Origin: Microbacterium sp. T2.11-28
GTDB lineage: Bacteria; Actinomycetota; Actinomycetes; Actinomycetales; Microbacteriaceae
Assembly (NCBI RefSeq): GCF_950097975.1
Contig: NZ_CATNHF010000001.1
Location: 682,001-746,000, forward strand
DNA: 64,000 bases
Reading direction: 5' to 3'
Position numbers and translations under genes: made by a program. The notes below the pieces were generated by a model. That model worked only from the letters and a program-made list of their open reading frames with translations, did not search any database and was not told the origin of the DNA. This document shows, piece after piece, positions 46,801-55,076 of this stretch. The number at the start of each line of letters is the position of its first letter. Position 1 is the first letter of the stretch.

Positions 46801-47283
46801 TCAGTCCACGCGTGCGACGGTCCCGGCGGTCAGCCGCACCAGCTCGTCGAACGTGAGCGGGAAGACGGTGTGCGGCGTGCCGCCGGCGGCCCAGATCTCC
46901 GGGAAGGCGGCGAGCGCCTCGTCGACGACGGTGGGAAGCGGCGAGGGATGACCGGTGGGCGCCACGCCGCCGATCGCCTGGCCGGTGGCCTCACGGACCT
47001 GATCGACCGTCGCGCGCACGATCCCGCCCCGCCCCAGCCGCTCGGCGAGCGCGGCGGTGTCGACGCGGTGCGCGCCGCTGGTCATCACGAGGAGCGGCTC
47101 GCCGTCGGACCAGAACACCAGACTGTTCGCGATGGCGCCGACCTCCACGCCGAGTGCGGCGGCAGCCAGCGCTGCCGTCGAGGCGGCGTCCGGGAGCACC
47201 ACGATCTCCCCGTCGATCCCCGCGGCGCGGAGAGCGTCGTGGACCAGGCGGCTGCGCGGGTGGAGCTCGGCGGGCGTCGTCAT
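46801..47283 (-). CDS. YbaK/EbsC-type aminoacyl-tRNA deacylase
   Basis: A 160-residue editing-domain protein. The YbaK-like core has ALGVEVGAIANSLVFW near residue 43 with the conserved Lys position replaced by Asn (usually xIxKSLxF). TGQAIGGVAPTGHP supplies the conserved GGxxP motif near 100, and GTPHTVFPLTFDELV follows. Members clear mischarged tRNA-Pro/Ala/Cys in trans. The Lys change is common in actinobacterial members annotated as YbaK-like and may alter activity. Likely leaderless: TAGGCT 6 nt upstream of ATG 47283. Confidence 0.87.
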   Translation of the reverse strand: MTTPAELHPRSRLVHDALRAAGIDGEIVVLPDAASTAALAAAALGVEVGAIANSLVFWSDGEPLLVMTSGAHRVDTAALAERLGRGGIVRATVDQVREATGQAIGGVAPTGHPSPLPTVVDEALAAFPEIWAAGGTPHTVFPLTFDELVRLTAGTVARVD

Positions 47284-47289
47284 GCCGTC

Positions 47290-47295
47290 AGCCTA
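47290..47295 (-). promoter_or_regulatory. -10 hexamer TAGGCT, leaderless ybaK-like gene
   Basis: Minus-strand TAGGCT is followed by 6 nt and the ATG at 47283. Confidence 0.5.
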
Positions 47296-47366
47296 GAGCG
47301 AACGCTGGACGCTTCGCCCCGAGGGGGTGGAGACTGAGTCCGACCCCACCGAAGGAAACCGCACGT

Positions 47367-49307
47367 ATGGCCGCACGCCCCTCCATCGCCTCCCGCATCC
47401 GCGCCATGGGCCAGAACCGCATCGGCGCGCTCCTGCTCCTGCTGGCGACCGTGGCGGCGATCGTCTGGGCCAACGTCTCCCACGGGTCCTACGAGACGCT
47501 GTGGGAGACCCACCTCAGCATCGGGGTCAACGACCTCCGGCTCGACTTCACCCTGCACGCGCTCGTGAACGACGCGCTCATGGCGATCTTCTTCTTCACG
47601 GTCGGGCTCGAGGTGCGGCGGGAGTTCGCGATCGGCGAGCTGACCAGCTGGTCGCGCGCCATGGTGCCCGTCCTGGCCTCGATCGCCGGGCTCGCCCTCC
47701 CCGCGCTCCTCTTCGTCCTCATCGCCGCGCCCTCCGGCCACGCCGACGCGTGGGGCGTGGTGATCTCCACCGACACGGCCTTCCTCGTCGGCGCCCTGGC
47801 GCTCGTCGGCCCGCGCATCCCCGGGCGCCTGCGGATCTTCCTGCTGGCCCTCGCCGTCGTCGACGACATCGGCGCCTTGACGATCATCGCGCTCGTCTAC
47901 ACCGACACCTTCACCCCGATGCCGCTCATCGTCGCCGCGATCGGACTCGCGGGCGTGTACGCGACCCGGTACCTCCGCAGCGGCCGTGGGCCGGTGTACG
48001 CGACGCTCGCGATCATCGTCTGGCTCTCCTTCCTCGCCTCCGGGGTGCACCCGACCCTCGCGGGGGTGGCCATCGCCCTCCTGGTCCCCGTCTACCGCCC
48101 GAACCGCCGCGACGTCGAGCACGCGCTCGAGCTGGCCCGGACCTTCCGCCAGTCGCCCAACACCGAGTACGCCCGCGCCGCCGCCAACAGCCTCCGCGAG
48201 TCCATCTCGATCAACGAGCGCCTCCAGTCGGCGTACGCGCCGTATGTGGCCTACGTGATCCTGCCGCTGTTCGCCCTCGCCAACGCCGGCGTCGTGGTGA
48301 ACGGCGAGATCCTCGCCGCGGCCGCCCGGTCTCCGCTCACGTGGGGCATCGTGGTGGGCCTGGTCGCCGGGAAGTTCCTCGGCATCTTCGGCTCCACCGC
48401 CCTCCTCAAGCGGTTGCGCCTCGGCGAGTTCGGCCCGGGGCTCACCCTCGACCGCATCGCGGGCGGCGCCGCGCTCAGCGGCATCGGCTTCACGATCTCG
48501 CTGTTCATCATCGACCTCGCGATCGACGACGAAGCGGCGCAGAACGAGGCCCGCGTCGGCGTGCTCGCCGCCTCCGTCCTCGCCTTCGTCCTGGCGACGA
48601 TCATCTTCCGGATCTCGGACGCCGTCCGCGGCGACATCGAGACGGGGCAGACCCTCGCCCGCCCGGTCGATCCGCGGCGCGACCACGTGTGGGGTCCGAT
48701 CGACGCGCCGTACACGATCGTCGAGTACGGCGACTTCCAGTGCGAGTTCTGCCTGAAGGCGTCGGGGTCGATCCAGGAGGTCATCCGCGAGCTCGACGGC
48801 GACCTGCGCTACGTCTGGCGTCACGCGCCGCTCACGACCCAGCACCCGAACGCGCTCGCGGGCGCCGAGGCCGCCGAGGCGGCGTCGCTGCAGGGCAAGT
48901 TCTTCGAGTTCGAGCGCGGCCTGTTCGCCGACCAGGAGCACCAGCTGCCCTCGGACATCGTGCGGCTCGCGGCGTCGCTCGGGCTCGACGTCGAGAAGTT
49001 CGAGCGCGACCTCGAGTCGGCCGAGGTGACCGGACGCGTGCGCGACGACATGCTCGACGCAGAGGCGATGCACATCACCTCCGTGCCCACCTTCTTCGTC
49101 AACGGCCGCCGGCACGTCGGCCCGTACGACGCGCAGTCGCTCATCCGCGCGCTGCAGTCGCCGGCCGACGACGCAGCGGCATCCGCCGGCCCGGCCCCGG
49201 TGTCCGTCACGATCGCTTCGCGACCGCCGGACGGCACTGCCGGGACCGCGGCAGGTCCCGGCACCGCCGCCCCCTCGACCACCCCGCCCGCGACGGAGGA
49301 CACGTGA
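47367..49307 (+). CDS. nhaA: NhaA Na+/H+ antiporter fused to a DsbA-like thioredoxin domain
   Basis: A 646-residue two-domain protein. Residues about 10-425 are NhaA with 11-12 helices: FFFTVGLEVRREF near 73, STDTAFLVGAL (Asp of the ion site) and LAVVDDIGALTII (the Asp-Asp pair). Residues about 435-610 are a DsbA/thioredoxin fold with the redox motif CEFC in YGDFQCEFCLKAS and the cis-Pro block ITSVPTFFVNGRR. A Pro/Thr/Ala-rich tail ends it. A classic NhaA has about 390 residues. ATG 47367 follows GAAGGAAACC. It overlaps the next gene by 4 bp. Which membrane side carries the DsbA domain depends on helix count and was not resolved. Confidence 0.93.
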   Translation: MAARPSIASRIRAMGQNRIGALLLLLATVAAIVWANVSHGSYETLWETHLSIGVNDLRLDFTLHALVNDALMAIFFFTVGLEVRREFAIGELTSWSRAMVPVLASIAGLALPALLFVLIAAPSGHADAWGVVISTDTAFLVGALALVGPRIPGRLRIFLLALAVVDDIGALTIIALVYTDTFTPMPLIVAAIGLAGVYATRYLRSGRGPVYATLAIIVWLSFLASGVHPTLAGVAIALLVPVYRPNRRDVEHALELARTFRQSPNTEYARAAANSLRESISINERLQSAYAPYVAYVILPLFALANAGVVVNGEILAAAARSPLTWGIVVGLVAGKFLGIFGSTALLKRLRLGEFGPGLTLDRIAGGAALSGIGFTISLFIIDLAIDDEAAQNEARVGVLAASVLAFVLATIIFRISDAVRGDIETGQTLARPVDPRRDHVWGPIDAPYTIVEYGDFQCEFCLKASGSIQEVIRELDGDLRYVWRHAPLTTQHPNALAGAEAAEAASLQGKFFEFERGLFADQEHQLPSDIVRLAASLGLDVEKFERDLESAEVTGRVRDDMLDAEAMHITSVPTFFVNGRRHVGPYDAQSLIRALQSPADDAAASAGPAPVSVTIASRPPDGTAGTAAGPGTAAPSTTPPATEDT

Positions 49308-50932
49308 GCGCCGACGAGACCATCTCCCCCACCCTGACCGACGATCAGTGGGCCCGCCTGACCGCGATCGGCACGACGGAGGAGGTCGCCGAGGGCGACT
49401 ACGTCTTCCGCTCCGGCGACAGCGACTACGACCTCATCGTCGTCGAGGAGGGCGAGATCGAGATCGTCCGCGACGCGCTGAAGTGGGTCGATGAGGTCGT
49501 CATCTCACGCATGGGTCCCCGCACCTTCGCGGGCGAACTCGGGCTCCTCAACGGCCAGGGCGCGTTCCTGTCGGCGCGGGCCACCGGCCCCGGGCGCGTG
49601 CGTCGCATCACGCGCGCCGAGCTGCGCCGGCTCATGAACGAGGACGACGACCTGTGCGACCTCATCCTCCACGCGCTGTGGGCACGCCGGGAGTCGCTGC
49701 GCAACGGCCCCGCCGCGATGACCCTCAAGTTCGTCGGCTTCAGCTCCTCGAGCGACTTCCTGGCCCTCAGGCGATTCGCGGAGCGGCTCGACCTCGTGCA
49801 CGTAGCCGTCGCGGTGCCGCCCGACGGCATCGAGTACCTCGTCGGCCACAGCATCCCCGAGGACAACCTGCCCCTCGCCTTCATCCAGGGCGAGCCGATG
49901 CCCCGTGCCACGCCCGGCGCCGTGGCCGAACGGCTGGGGCTCAGCTACCAGGCCAACGCCGACGAGGTCGTCGATCTCGTGGTCGTCGGCGGCGGCCCCG
50001 CCGGCCTCGCGGCGGCGATCTACGGCGCGTCGGAAGGCCTCAGCACCGTGCTGCTGGACGCCGTCGCCCCCGGCGGCCAGGCGGCGGCGACCTCGCGCAT
50101 CGAGAACTTCCTCGGCTTCCCCTTCGGGGTCAGCGGCGGCGACCTCATCGGCCAGGCCACCCTCCAGGCGCTGAAGTTCGGGGTCCGGGTCTACGCACCG
50201 TGCGAGGCCGTCTCGCTCGCCACCGTCGACGGCGGCTCCGAGCTGGACATCACGCTCGCCGACGGCCGCATCATCCGTGCCCGCGCCGCCGTCATCACCT
50301 CCGGCGCCGCCTACCGCCGCCTGGCGCTGGACCGCTGGAGCGACTTCGAGCGCGCCGGCATCTACTACGCCGCCACTCCGCTCGAACTGCGGCAGGTCAC
50401 CGGGGCGCCGGTGGTCGTCGTCGGCGGGGCGAACTCCGCCGGGCAGGCCGCCCTGTATCTCGCGGCCAACGGCAGCCCCGTCGACCTCGTCGTGCGCGGC
50501 ACCGATCTGAGCGCCCGGATGTCCTCGTACCTCGTCGACCGGCTCGTCGAGGATCCGCGCGTGCGCATCCACCGCGGCTCGAACGTCGTGGGCCTCGGCG
50601 GCGACGCCGAGCTGGAGAGCGTCCGCATCGACAGCGTGGGCGAGGTCGATGCCCGCGGCCTGTTCTGCTTCATCGGGGCCGATCCCGCCACCTCGTGGGT
50701 GCCCACGCTCGACCGCGACACCGAGGGGTTCATCCGCACCGGCACCGACGTCGGCCTGCAGTCGCTCGAGCGGTGGCAGCACCTCGGCCGCGAGCCGCTG
50801 CCGTTCGAGACGTCGATCCCCCGGGTCTTCGCCGCGGGCGACGTCCGCCGCGGCTCGATGAAGCGCGTCGCCGCCGCCGTCGGCGAGGGCTCCAGCGCCG
50901 TCGCCTCGGTCCACCGCGCCCTCGCCGGCTGA
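49304..50932 (+). CDS. cNMP-binding domain fused to thioredoxin-reductase-like flavoprotein lacking CxxC
   Basis: A 542-residue fusion. Residues about 8-130 form a CAP-type cyclic-nucleotide-binding domain (EGDYVFRSGDSDYDLIVVEEGE, then GPRTFAGELGLLNGQ). Residues about 140-215 hold a linker sensor-like region. Residues about 225-542 are a TrxR-like pyridine nucleotide-disulfide oxidoreductase with FAD loop VVVGGGPAGLAAAIYGAS, NADPH loop VVVVGGANSAGQAALYLA and C-terminal FAAGDVRRGSMKRVA. Where TrxR has CATCDG this protein has YYAATPLE, so the redox disulfide is missing. GTG 49304 overlaps the nhaA stop. It probably senses a nucleotide and NADPH/FAD state rather than reducing thioredoxin. Confidence 0.92.
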   Translation: MSADETISPTLTDDQWARLTAIGTTEEVAEGDYVFRSGDSDYDLIVVEEGEIEIVRDALKWVDEVVISRMGPRTFAGELGLLNGQGAFLSARATGPGRVRRITRAELRRLMNEDDDLCDLILHALWARRESLRNGPAAMTLKFVGFSSSSDFLALRRFAERLDLVHVAVAVPPDGIEYLVGHSIPEDNLPLAFIQGEPMPRATPGAVAERLGLSYQANADEVVDLVVVGGGPAGLAAAIYGASEGLSTVLLDAVAPGGQAAATSRIENFLGFPFGVSGGDLIGQATLQALKFGVRVYAPCEAVSLATVDGGSELDITLADGRIIRARAAVITSGAAYRRLALDRWSDFERAGIYYAATPLELRQVTGAPVVVVGGANSAGQAALYLAANGSPVDLVVRGTDLSARMSSYLVDRLVEDPRVRIHRGSNVVGLGGDAELESVRIDSVGEVDARGLFCFIGADPATSWVPTLDRDTEGFIRTGTDVGLQSLERWQHLGREPLPFETSIPRVFAAGDVRRGSMKRVAAAVGEGSSAVASVHRALAG

Positions 50933-50974
50933 GCCGGTGGGCACCCGTCCCCCATCCGAACCGGAGGATCCCCG

Positions 50975-51325
50975 ATGACCGACCTCGCCGCGAGTTTCAA
51001 CCCGGCCGCCGCCCCCTCGGGCACCGGCTGCGACGAGTGCGACGCCGTCGACGGCTGGTGGGTGCACCTGCGCCGCTGCGCGGCGTGCGGCCACATCGGC
51101 TGCTGCGACAGCTCGCCCGCCAAGCACGCCACCGCGCACTACCACCGGACCGGCCACCGCGTCATGCAGAGCTTCGAGCCCGGTGAGGACTGGTTCTGGG
51201 ACTTCGAGGCCGGCGAGATGGTCGAGGGCCCCGAACTCGCCCCGCCCACCAGCCACCCCGACACCCAGCCCGCCCCCGGCCCGCGCGGCCGCGTGCCCCT
51301 GGACTGGCGCGACCACATCGGCTGA
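50975..51325 (+). CDS. UBP-type zinc-finger protein
   Basis: A 116-residue protein with a ZnF-UBP domain. Cys/His pairs run CDECDAVDGWWVHLRRCAAC (Cys19 onwards), GHIGCCDSSPAKHATAHY and TGHRVMQSFEPGEDWFWDF, matching the three-pair pattern of zf-UBP, a fold that binds the C-terminal Gly-Gly tail of ubiquitin in eukaryotes. No other ubiquitin-pathway gene is here. The Pro-rich tail ends RVPLDWRDHIG. It lies 42 bp after the flavoprotein gene and is probably in one operon with nhaA. Confidence 0.9.
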   Translation: MTDLAASFNPAAAPSGTGCDECDAVDGWWVHLRRCAACGHIGCCDSSPAKHATAHYHRTGHRVMQSFEPGEDWFWDFEAGEMVEGPELAPPTSHPDTQPAPGPRGRVPLDWRDHIG

Positions 51326-51420
51326 CCGCCCGGCGGCCGCGTCGGTCGCTCCGGCCGCTCCCCGTGGCAACGGCAGGGCCGACCGACCGAGCCGGGGCCG
51401 AGACGGCGCCCAGCCGCTGT

Positions 51421-52272
51421 TCAGCCTGCTTTTGCCCCGCGGCGCCCGGCCAACGCACCCCGGAGCGCCGCCAGCACCACCTCCGGCCGCCACATGATGT
51501 CCTCCGCGATGAGCCGCAGCACGAGGAACCCCTGCGCGGCGGCAGCAGCATCGCGGCGCCGGTCGTTGCGCTGCTCCGCCCAGCCGGTATGGAACTGCGC
51601 GCTGTCGCACTCCACGATGAGCCAGCCGTCGACGAGGAAGTCCACGCGCCCCACGCCGACGATGACGACCTGCGGCTCGTACCGACATCCCAGACCTCGC
51701 AGCATCAGTCGCACGAGGGTCTCCGGACCCGACTCGGCCCGGGCATCGAGGAGCCTCCGGAGCCGCCGATACCGGCGCGGAAGCCCGGCGAACAGCTCGT
51801 CCATGTCATCGACGTCCACGAGCCCGAGGTGCAGTGCGGAGTCGAGCGTCGCGATGGCAGCCCGGGGGTCCTGGCAGGTGACGGCGTCGTGGAGCGCATC
51901 GAGCAGCTCCACGCTGAGAGCGCGTGGATGCGGCGTGCGGTGCAGCCGTCGGCGATGCACTCGCGCGCCGGCCGGCCGCGCGGGGAGCCTCGCAGCCGTC
52001 GGGGACACGTGCACATGCACCATGGAGCGGTCGCGGACGAACACCCCGCGCCGCCGCAGCTCGGACACGCACGTGAGCCGCCCGCGCAGCTGTCCGGCCG
52101 CGACGCACTCCTCCGGTGTGCCGACCGGGCAGTACGCCCCCTGACGCAGCCTGATCAGCGCACCCGCCGCGACCGCCGCGGCGACACCGCGCCACGACAG
52201 TCCCTCCGCTCGCAGGTCGGACGTGCGGAGGAACCGCGGGAAGGGAGTATCGCGGATGGTCGACGTCGTCAT
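51421..52272 (-). CDS. AbiEi-like N-terminal domain plus DUF559/Vsr-like nuclease domain
   Basis: A 283-residue protein. The N-terminal 60 residues resemble the AbiEi antitoxin winged helix (LRTSDLRAEGLSWRGVAAAV, then IRLRQGAYC). The C-terminal 100 residues are DUF559-like with VGVGRVDFLVDGWLIVECDS, where Asp and Glu-x-Asp align with the PD-(D/E)XK core, followed by DRRRDAAAAAQGFLVLRL. Such genes are abundant in Microbacterium and often lie alone. No cognate AbiEii toxin is nearby. A 13-bp direct repeat lies on each side of the gene (51424 and 52434). ATG 52272; no obvious Shine-Dalgarno. Confidence 0.83.
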   Translation of the reverse strand: MTTSTIRDTPFPRFLRTSDLRAEGLSWRGVAAAVAAGALIRLRQGAYCPVGTPEECVAAGQLRGRLTCVSELRRRGVFVRDRSMVHVHVSPTAARLPARPAGARVHRRRLHRTPHPRALSVELLDALHDAVTCQDPRAAIATLDSALHLGLVDVDDMDELFAGLPRRYRRLRRLLDARAESGPETLVRLMLRGLGCRYEPQVVIVGVGRVDFLVDGWLIVECDSAQFHTGWAEQRNDRRRDAAAAAQGFLVLRLIAEDIMWRPEVVLAALRGALAGRRGAKAG

Positions 52273-52413
52273 CCGGCGACCGTGCCGCGTTCATCGACCG
52301 CTCGTCGCCCGCTCCGCCCGCGCCGTGGCGGGCCCGGTGAACTCGCGACCTGGGGAGGAGCCGGTGCCGGCGGTGGCAGGAGCAAGGCCCGATGGACCCC
52401 ACGGCCCCTGCCA

Positions 52414-52446
52414 GCCGCCGAAACGGCGGTCGGGCCTGCTTTTGCC
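52414..52446. other. Hairpin plus direct repeat in 295-bp gap
   Basis: The gap 52273-52567 holds a CCGCCG/CGGCGG hairpin near 52414-52430, followed by GCCTGCTTTTGCC (52434-52446), identical to 51424-51436 at the 3' end of the AbiEi-like gene. A -10-like CAGAAT at 52493 probably serves the next gene. No reading frame of interest was seen. Confidence 0.5.
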
Positions 52447-52567
52447 ACGCGCCGCGGGCGGGCCGCCGCGTGACGACCGGGCGCCGCTGGGGCAGAATGG
52501 ACGCGGATGCCGCAACGCCGCGGCGTCTGCAGCGCAGAGCCCACAAGGCCGGCCGAAAGAGGACGCG

Positions 52568-53632
52568 ATGACGCACACCCCCTTGCCCGAATTCACCCAC
52601 GAGCGCGTGGAGGTGATCACCGGCAGGCGGAGCGGCCTCGTCATCACCGTCGCGCTGCACTCGTCGGTCCTCGGCTCCGCCCTCGGCGGCGCGCGGCTGT
52701 GGACCTACCCTCACTGGTCCGACGCGGTCGCCGACGCCCTCCGCCTCTCCGCGGCGATGACGCTGAAGAACGCGACGGCGGGGCTGGATGCCGGCGGCGG
52801 CAAGTCCGTCCTCTGCCTTCCGCCCGGGACCGTCCTGGATGCCGATCGACGACGCGCCGCCTTCCTCGACCTCGGCGACGCCGTCGCGTCCTTCGACGGC
52901 CTGTACCGCACGGCCGAGGACGTCGGGTCGACCACCGAGGACATGCTGGTCGTCAGCGACCGCACCTCGCACGTCGTCGGCCTCCCCGACGCCGTGGGCG
53001 GCTCGGGCGAGCCGGCAGGGCCCACGAGCCTCGGTGTGTACGAGTCGGTGCGCGCGACCCTGGAGCGGGTGACCGGCAGCGCCGAGGTCACCGGCCGCCG
53101 GATCACCATCTCGGGCCTCGGGCAGGTCGGGAGCCGCCTCGCGGTGCGGCTTTCGACCGAGGGCGCGGTCCTCACGGTGACCGATGTCGATCCCGCCAAG
53201 CGCCACCTCGCGCTCGAGCTCGGGGCGACGTGGGTGGAGCCGGGCGAGGAGCACCGGGTGCCGGCGGATGTCTTCGTGCCGGCCGGCATCGGGGGGCTGC
53301 TCACCGACGAGGTCATCGACGCCCTCGCCGCCGCCGCCGTCTGCGGACCGGCGAACAATCCCCTCGCCGACCACTCCGGCGCCGACCGGCTGGCCGCGCG
53401 CGGCATCCTGTACGCGCCGGACTTCGTCGTCAACGCGGGCGGGGTGATCTATCTCGACTCGGAGGCCAAGCGCCTCTCCGGCCGCGAGGAGACGATGACC
53501 CGGGTGGCGGCCATCGGTGACACGCTGCGCCGCCTCTACGACGACGCCGAGGCGCAGGGCATCACGCCGCTGGCGGCGGCCGAGGAGCTCGCCGCGTCAC
53601 GGCTGGCGGCCGGCGCACGGGTTCCGGTCTGA
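52568..53632 (+). CDS. Leucine/valine-type amino-acid dehydrogenase (Glu/Leu/Phe/Val dehydrogenase family)
   Basis: A 354-residue NAD-dependent dehydrogenase that deaminates branched-chain amino acids to 2-oxo acids. Catalytic-domain blocks are SALGGARLW near residue 40, LRLSAAMTLKNATAGLDAGG near 59, with the substrate-binding Lys in LKNA and the catalytic Lys in GGGKSVLCLPPG near 77. The dinucleotide loop is ISGLGQVGSRLAVRL near 182; GPANNPLAD is near 258. ATG 52568 follows AAAGAGGA. A strong hairpin follows its stop. Confidence 0.93.
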   Translation: MTHTPLPEFTHERVEVITGRRSGLVITVALHSSVLGSALGGARLWTYPHWSDAVADALRLSAAMTLKNATAGLDAGGGKSVLCLPPGTVLDADRRRAAFLDLGDAVASFDGLYRTAEDVGSTTEDMLVVSDRTSHVVGLPDAVGGSGEPAGPTSLGVYESVRATLERVTGSAEVTGRRITISGLGQVGSRLAVRLSTEGAVLTVTDVDPAKRHLALELGATWVEPGEEHRVPADVFVPAGIGGLLTDEVIDALAAAAVCGPANNPLADHSGADRLAARGILYAPDFVVNAGGVIYLDSEAKRLSGREETMTRVAAIGDTLRRLYDDAEAQGITPLAAAEELAASRLAAGARVPV

Positions 53633-53646
53633 GCGGCCCGGAGACG

Positions 53647-53679
53647 ACGGAACGCCCCTCACGAGGAGGGGCGTTCCGT
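53647..53679. terminator. Terminator hairpin
   Basis: A perfect 14-bp stem, ACGGAACGCCCCTC against GAGGGGCGTTCCGT, with loop ACGAG, then CTGTTTC. It follows the amino-acid dehydrogenase gene and also lies downstream of the minus-strand tRNA. Confidence 0.8.
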
Positions 53680-53688
53680 CTGTTTCGG

Positions 53689-53761
53689 TGGACCTGAGGG
53701 GATTCGAACCCCTGACCTCTTCATTGCGAACGAAGCGCGCTACCAACTGCGCCACAGGCCC
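53689..53761 (-). tRNA. tRNA-Ala (anticodon CGC)
   Basis: Acceptor stem GGGCCTG/CAGGTCC (one G-T pair), D-arm GCGC with TTGGTAG, anticodon arm CTTCG-TTCGCAA-TGAAG giving anticodon CGC (codon GCG), and T-arm AGGGG-TTCGAAT-CCCCT. The 73 nt end at discriminator A; CCA is not encoded (ACCG follows). Embedded between a terminator hairpin and an amidohydrolase gene on the other strand. Confidence 0.93.
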
Positions 53762-53809
53762 GAGAACCTCGAAGAGCCTATCACGGGCGAGACCCCTCGC
53801 TCGCACGGC

Positions 53810-53815
53810 GACAAT
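53810..53815 (+). promoter_or_regulatory. -10 hexamer GACAAT, leaderless amidohydrolase
   Basis: GACAAT is followed by 6 nt and the ATG at 53822. Confidence 0.45.
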
Positions 53816-53821
53816 GGATGG

Positions 53822-55030
53822 ATGCTCCTCTCCGGCCCGCTCTCCTCGCTGCGCAATGTCCGACTCGCCGCCTCCGACGGCACCGTCGCCGCGGTGGACC
53901 TGCAGCTCGCCGACGGCGTGATCACGGCCGTGACGCCGACCGGTGCGGCGGCAGATGCGGCGGCGGCAGACGGCGCGTCGCGCGACGGCGGTGGCCTGCT
54001 CGCCCTCCCCGGTCTCGTCAACGCCCACGCGCACGTGGACAAGTCGTGGTGGGGTCTGCCGTGGGAGTCCTACGGCGGCGAGGGCGGCACGGATGGGCGC
54101 ATCCGCCACGAGCGCGCACGCCGCGATGCCCTCGGCATCCCGAGCGTCGGGATCACCTCCCGCGTGCTGGCCGAGCTGGTCCGCCACGGCACGACCGCGA
54201 TCCGCACCCACGTGGACGTCGATCTCGGCCTCGGACTGCGCGGGATCCACGCCGTCCGCGAGGCGGCCGCCGCGTACGGGGATGCCGTGCGCGTCGAGAT
54301 CGTCGCCTTCCCGCAGGACGGGGTGCTGCGCCGTCCGGGCGTCCTGGATCTTCTCGCCGACGCCGCCCGCGCGGGCGTCGAGCACATCGGAGGACTCGAT
54401 CCCGCCTCGATCGACCGCGACCCGGTGGGACAGCTCGACGGGCTCTTCGCGATCGCCGCGGAGCACGGGACCGGCGTCGACATCCACCTGCACGATCCCG
54501 CCGAACTCGGCGCTTTCCAGATCGAGCTCATCATCGACCGCACGGCGCGGCTCGGCCTGCGGGGCCGGGTGAACGTCGCCCACGGCTTCGCCCTCGCGCA
54601 GGTGGCGCCGGCGCATCGCCGCGATCTGCTGCAGGCGATGGCCGAGCTCGACATCACGATGACGACGGTGGCGCCGCTGCGGCTGCCGCAGCTCCCCCTG
54701 ACGGAGCTCGATGCGGCGGGGGTGCGCTTCGCGTTCGGCACCGACGGGATCCGCGACCTGTGGAGCCCCTACGGCACCGGCGACCTGCTCGGGATCGCGT
54801 GGCAGTACGCGCGGGCGTCGAGCGTCGTGCGCGACGAGGACCTGCGCCGCGTGGTCGAGATCGCCACCGGCGCATCGGGCGCGTTCGCGGGACTCCCCGC
54901 GAACGCCCTCCGGGCCGGCGACCGCGCCGACATCGTGCTGGTCGACGCGGAGAACCCGATGGACGCGCTGGTGCGCACTCCGCCGCGCGCGCTCGTGATC
55001 GGCGGCGGCCGCGTGCTGTCCGAGGGCTGA
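53822..55030 (+). CDS. Amidohydrolase, cytosine-deaminase-like
   Basis: A 402-residue TIM-barrel metal hydrolase. The first metal motif is LVNAHAHVDKSWWG near residue 65, in the HxH-x-D form of cytosine deaminase CodA. AIRTHVDVDL follows, then a His in DIHLHDPAELG near 221, NVAHGFALAQV and the Asp in FGTDGIRDLWSPYG near 306. It probably deaminates or opens a cytosine- or creatinine-like ring; the true substrate is not known. Cytosolic, monocistronic, likely leaderless from GACAAT. Confidence 0.88.
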   Translation: MLLSGPLSSLRNVRLAASDGTVAAVDLQLADGVITAVTPTGAAADAAAADGASRDGGGLLALPGLVNAHAHVDKSWWGLPWESYGGEGGTDGRIRHERARRDALGIPSVGITSRVLAELVRHGTTAIRTHVDVDLGLGLRGIHAVREAAAAYGDAVRVEIVAFPQDGVLRRPGVLDLLADAARAGVEHIGGLDPASIDRDPVGQLDGLFAIAAEHGTGVDIHLHDPAELGAFQIELIIDRTARLGLRGRVNVAHGFALAQVAPAHRRDLLQAMAELDITMTTVAPLRLPQLPLTELDAAGVRFAFGTDGIRDLWSPYGTGDLLGIAWQYARASSVVRDEDLRRVVEIATGASGAFAGLPANALRAGDRADIVLVDAENPMDALVRTPPRALVIGGGRVLSEG

Positions 55031-55076
55031 CGCCGGGAACACGCCCGACCGGGGAACCCCGACCGCAGCAGGCCGA

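Noticed and set aside
51421..52272. Complete AbiE toxin-antitoxin system
   Set aside because: Only an AbiEi-like N-terminal domain fused to DUF559 is present; no AbiEii nucleotidyltransferase toxin lies on either side.
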